64,000 nucleotides of DNA, from the NCBI RefSeq assembly GCF_014529945.1, contig NZ_JACVFB010000003.1, forward strand, positions 1,302,001 to 1,366,000, given 5' to 3'. The notes beneath the pieces are model-generated. The model did no database searches, had not been told where the DNA came from, and worked only from the letters and a program-made list of their open reading frames with translations. Both the position numbers and the translations under genes were made by a program. The stretch is from Chitinophaga varians (GTDB taxonomy: Bacteria; Bacteroidota; Bacteroidia; Chitinophagales; Chitinophagaceae). Positions 62,480 through 64,000 of the stretch are shown here, in pieces; the stretch's first letter is position 1, and each line of letters opens with the position of its first letter.

Positions 62480-63482
62480 TCAGCAGGGCTTTGTGATCGG
62501 TGGGCCATACCCCTGTAGGGGCAATGAATTTGTCTTTAGATGTTTCGTCTTTGATCGCGCCATACACCACAGAGGCGCGAGGCCCCACGATGGCTGCATC
62601 TTTCAGGCGTAGTCTTTTATCCGGACGGAAGAACACAAAATCGATACGGTCTCTGTCATCCGCATCCGGCGACCATGCCAGCTTACTAACGGGAACGGCT
62701 GTATTCCCTGCCGGGAAAGTGAAGCCCGGATGTGTTACCGGATTGGGATACAGCTGACGGTAGGCATCTGTAAAACCCTCTTTTTCCAGGGCCATGGTCA
62801 CATTCCAGGGGATGATGGTGCCGTGATGATCAAACAGGTCTTTCGTGGCGGCGGTCCAGTCCTGATGGGATGGTTCGTTGAAATCACCGCCCAGTATCAC
62901 CACGCTGCCTTTGGCGGCTTCGCGGCGGGCATCGGCCAGAAACAATGCTATTTCTTCGTCCCGCTGGGAGGCACGGTTGTCGGCCAGCACGCTGTCGACA
63001 TTGGTGACCGGCGCAGGCAGTTTCTTCCAGCTGCTGCTATGATACCCGCGGGGAAGATAATTGGCCGCATGCAGGTAGTCCAGATGCGCCGTATAGACGG
63101 CCACGTTAGTACCAGCAACGCGTACGACAGCTTTGTAAACAGAGCCGTGATCATCCTTCTCCGGGCTGATGGTTTCGAAATGGGCAATCGGATAAGCCGA
63201 CAGGATACCGGAATCGTAGCTGTATTCACTGTAAAACGTGCGGCCCCTTTTGGCGAGGGCTTCCCTGATCCGGTCGCAGAAGCGGGTTTGTTTGTAATTG
63301 CGTACTTCGCTGAAGGTGATGATATCTGCACCGGTATGCATAATCTCGTCAGCGATCGCTTCAAATCCGCCGGGCACCACGGTGCCTTCCTGCCAGATAT
63401 TAAACTGCAATACTTTTAACGTGGTGGCCGCCTGTACCTGCCATGATAGCAGCAGCAGCAATGGTAAAGTCCATTTCATCAT
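62460..63482 (-). CDS. Endonuclease/exonuclease/phosphatase family protein
   Basis: 340 residues. A signal peptide (WTLPLLLLLSWQVQAA) precedes an EEP domain: LKVLQFNIWQEG (Asn of the active site), IITFSEVRNYKQT (Glu), VAVYTAHLDYLH (His), VVILGGDFNEPSH (Asp and Asn) and the final WPTDHKALLITF (Asp-His pair). All key residues are in order, so it should be active. Substrate could be a phospholipid head group, nucleic acid or sugar phosphate; the exported, secreted form suggests a periplasmic phosphodiesterase. It overlaps the end of the Pr6Pr gene by 20 bp and is divergent from the DUF4262 gene. Confidence 0.9.
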   Translation of the reverse strand: MMKWTLPLLLLLSWQVQAATTLKVLQFNIWQEGTVVPGGFEAIADEIMHTGADIITFSEVRNYKQTRFCDRIREALAKRGRTFYSEYSYDSGILSAYPIAHFETISPEKDDHGSVYKAVVRVAGTNVAVYTAHLDYLHAANYLPRGYHSSSWKKLPAPVTNVDSVLADNRASQRDEEIALFLADARREAAKGSVVILGGDFNEPSHQDWTAATKDLFDHHGTIIPWNVTMALEKEGFTDAYRQLYPNPVTHPGFTFPAGNTAVPVSKLAWSPDADDRDRIDFVFFRPDKRLRLKDAAIVGPRASVVYGAIKDETSKDKFIAPTGVWPTDHKALLITFELK

Positions 63483-63543
63483 GTGTTCACTGTTTGGGAT
63501 AAAAATACAGTTTATGGCGTGTTTTTATCGATATATTTGTCGC

Positions 63544-64000
63544 ATGCCAGCAGACCACTGCCCTCCCCTCACGCGGGAATCCATACAGGAAAAAATTGAT
63601 CAACACGGCTGTTTCATCGTGCAGGTGCCGGCAGATGACTACCTGCCCGGATTTGCCTATACAATTGGGTTGTTCCGGCGTTTTAATCATCCGGAAATTA
63701 TCTGTTTCGGGTTGCCGCTGGAATTGATGGCCAGTCTGCTAAATAACGCCTGTGATCAGATAAAAGCCGGCGTTTCTTTCACTACGAATACTCCCTACAA
63801 GGAGTTGCTGGAAAATTATCCGGTGCAGTTTCTCCCCGTAGATCCGGCGTATTACCCTTACTATCCGGCGGTTGGCAGCTATTTTTATGAGCATGCTTCC
63901 TTCCCCGTCTTACAATTGGTGTGGCCCGACAAACAATCTTTGTTTCCATGGGACCCGGACTTCCATCCCGCGCTAAAACGCCGGCAGCCGCTATTAGACC
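63544..64000 (+). CDS. DUF4262 protein, cut by the window end
   Basis: The reading frame from the ATG at 63544 is open to the last base; 152 codons are present and no stop has been reached. It reads MPADHCPPLTRESIQEKIDQ, then HGCFIVQVPADDYLPGFAYT and IGLFRRFNHPEIICFG, the usual start of DUF4262, a short cytoplasmic family of unknown function. Later segments (FLPVDPAYYPYYPAVGSYFY, FPVLQLVWPDKQSLFPWDPD) fit the family. It starts 61 bp from the divergent exonuclease-like gene. Confidence 0.85.
   Translation, partial: MPADHCPPLTRESIQEKIDQHGCFIVQVPADDYLPGFAYTIGLFRRFNHPEIICFGLPLELMASLLNNACDQIKAGVSFTTNTPYKELLENYPVQFLPVDPAYYPYYPAVGSYFYEHASFPVLQLVWPDKQSLFPWDPDFHPALKRRQPLLD

Overview
The window is chromosomal DNA of a member of the phylum Bacteroidota, most likely a Chitinophaga-like soil bacterium. 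The evidence is a SusC/SusD pair, a type IX secretion sorting tail, a Bacteroidota-style TonB, DUF5916 and DUF6515 proteins, promoter boxes of the TAnnTTTG type, few Shine-Dalgarno sequences, and roughly 50 % GC. I see no rRNA, tRNA, CRISPR array, insertion sequence or prophage. Every gene call rests on reading the protein, with no database search behind it.

Layout. 0.4-1.6 kb: a TetR regulator and a universal stress protein sharing one 14-base operator. 1.7-6 kb: three secreted proteins, two of them paralogous fibre or adhesin-like proteins and one with a type IX sorting tail. 6.1-9.4 kb: an MprF-like lysyl-phosphatidylglycerol synthase/flippase followed by a VirJ/AcvB-like hydrolase. 9.6-12.3 kb: two small regulators and a thioredoxin-fold protein without redox cysteines. 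12.6-17.7 kb: a DUF5916 outer-membrane protein and a GH20 hexosaminidase. 17.9-20.3 kb: a glutamate-synthase-like flavoprotein and an amidohydrolase. 20.5-27 kb: central carbon genes ppc, gnd, zwf and pgl, all on the minus strand. 27.4-31.9 kb: TonB, a short-chain dehydrogenase - GlpF - AraC operon and a PstS-like secreted protein. 32.5-36.9 kb: a YitT-like protein, an acyltransferase-like membrane protein, a second dehydrogenase, a LutC-like protein and a lipoprotein. 37-42.5 kb: a SusD/SusC pair and a small secreted protein. 42.7-47.2 kb: an amidase lipoprotein, a lipid A acyltransferase, a fatty acid desaturase, a DJ-1/PfpI protein and an aldo/keto reductase. 47.2-48.4 kb: a gene-free stretch holding an ordered array of hairpins. 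48.4-55.5 kb: an ADP-ribosylglycohydrolase, a DUF6515 protein, a TPM-domain protein, a secreted glyoxalase, a DUF5710 protein and an M48 protease. 55.7-61.7 kb: two giant paralogous leucine-rich-repeat proteins, each with a BRCT-like insert. 61.9-64 kb: a Pr6Pr membrane protein, an endonuclease/exonuclease/phosphatase protein and a DUF4262 gene cut by the window edge.

The most unusual content is between genes. There are at least three families of long inverted repeats: AATTACG-rich; CACGCAAAGGCGC-type with a nested hairpin; and AT-rich, including a perfect 42-bp stem. There is also the array at 47341-47862, in which six copies of a two-hairpin module keep a GGAA-type loop while the stem bases co-vary. 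Envelope biology links many of the genes: cationic lipids, lipid A acylation, fatty acid desaturation, TonB/SusCD uptake, muropeptide amidase and hexosaminidase.
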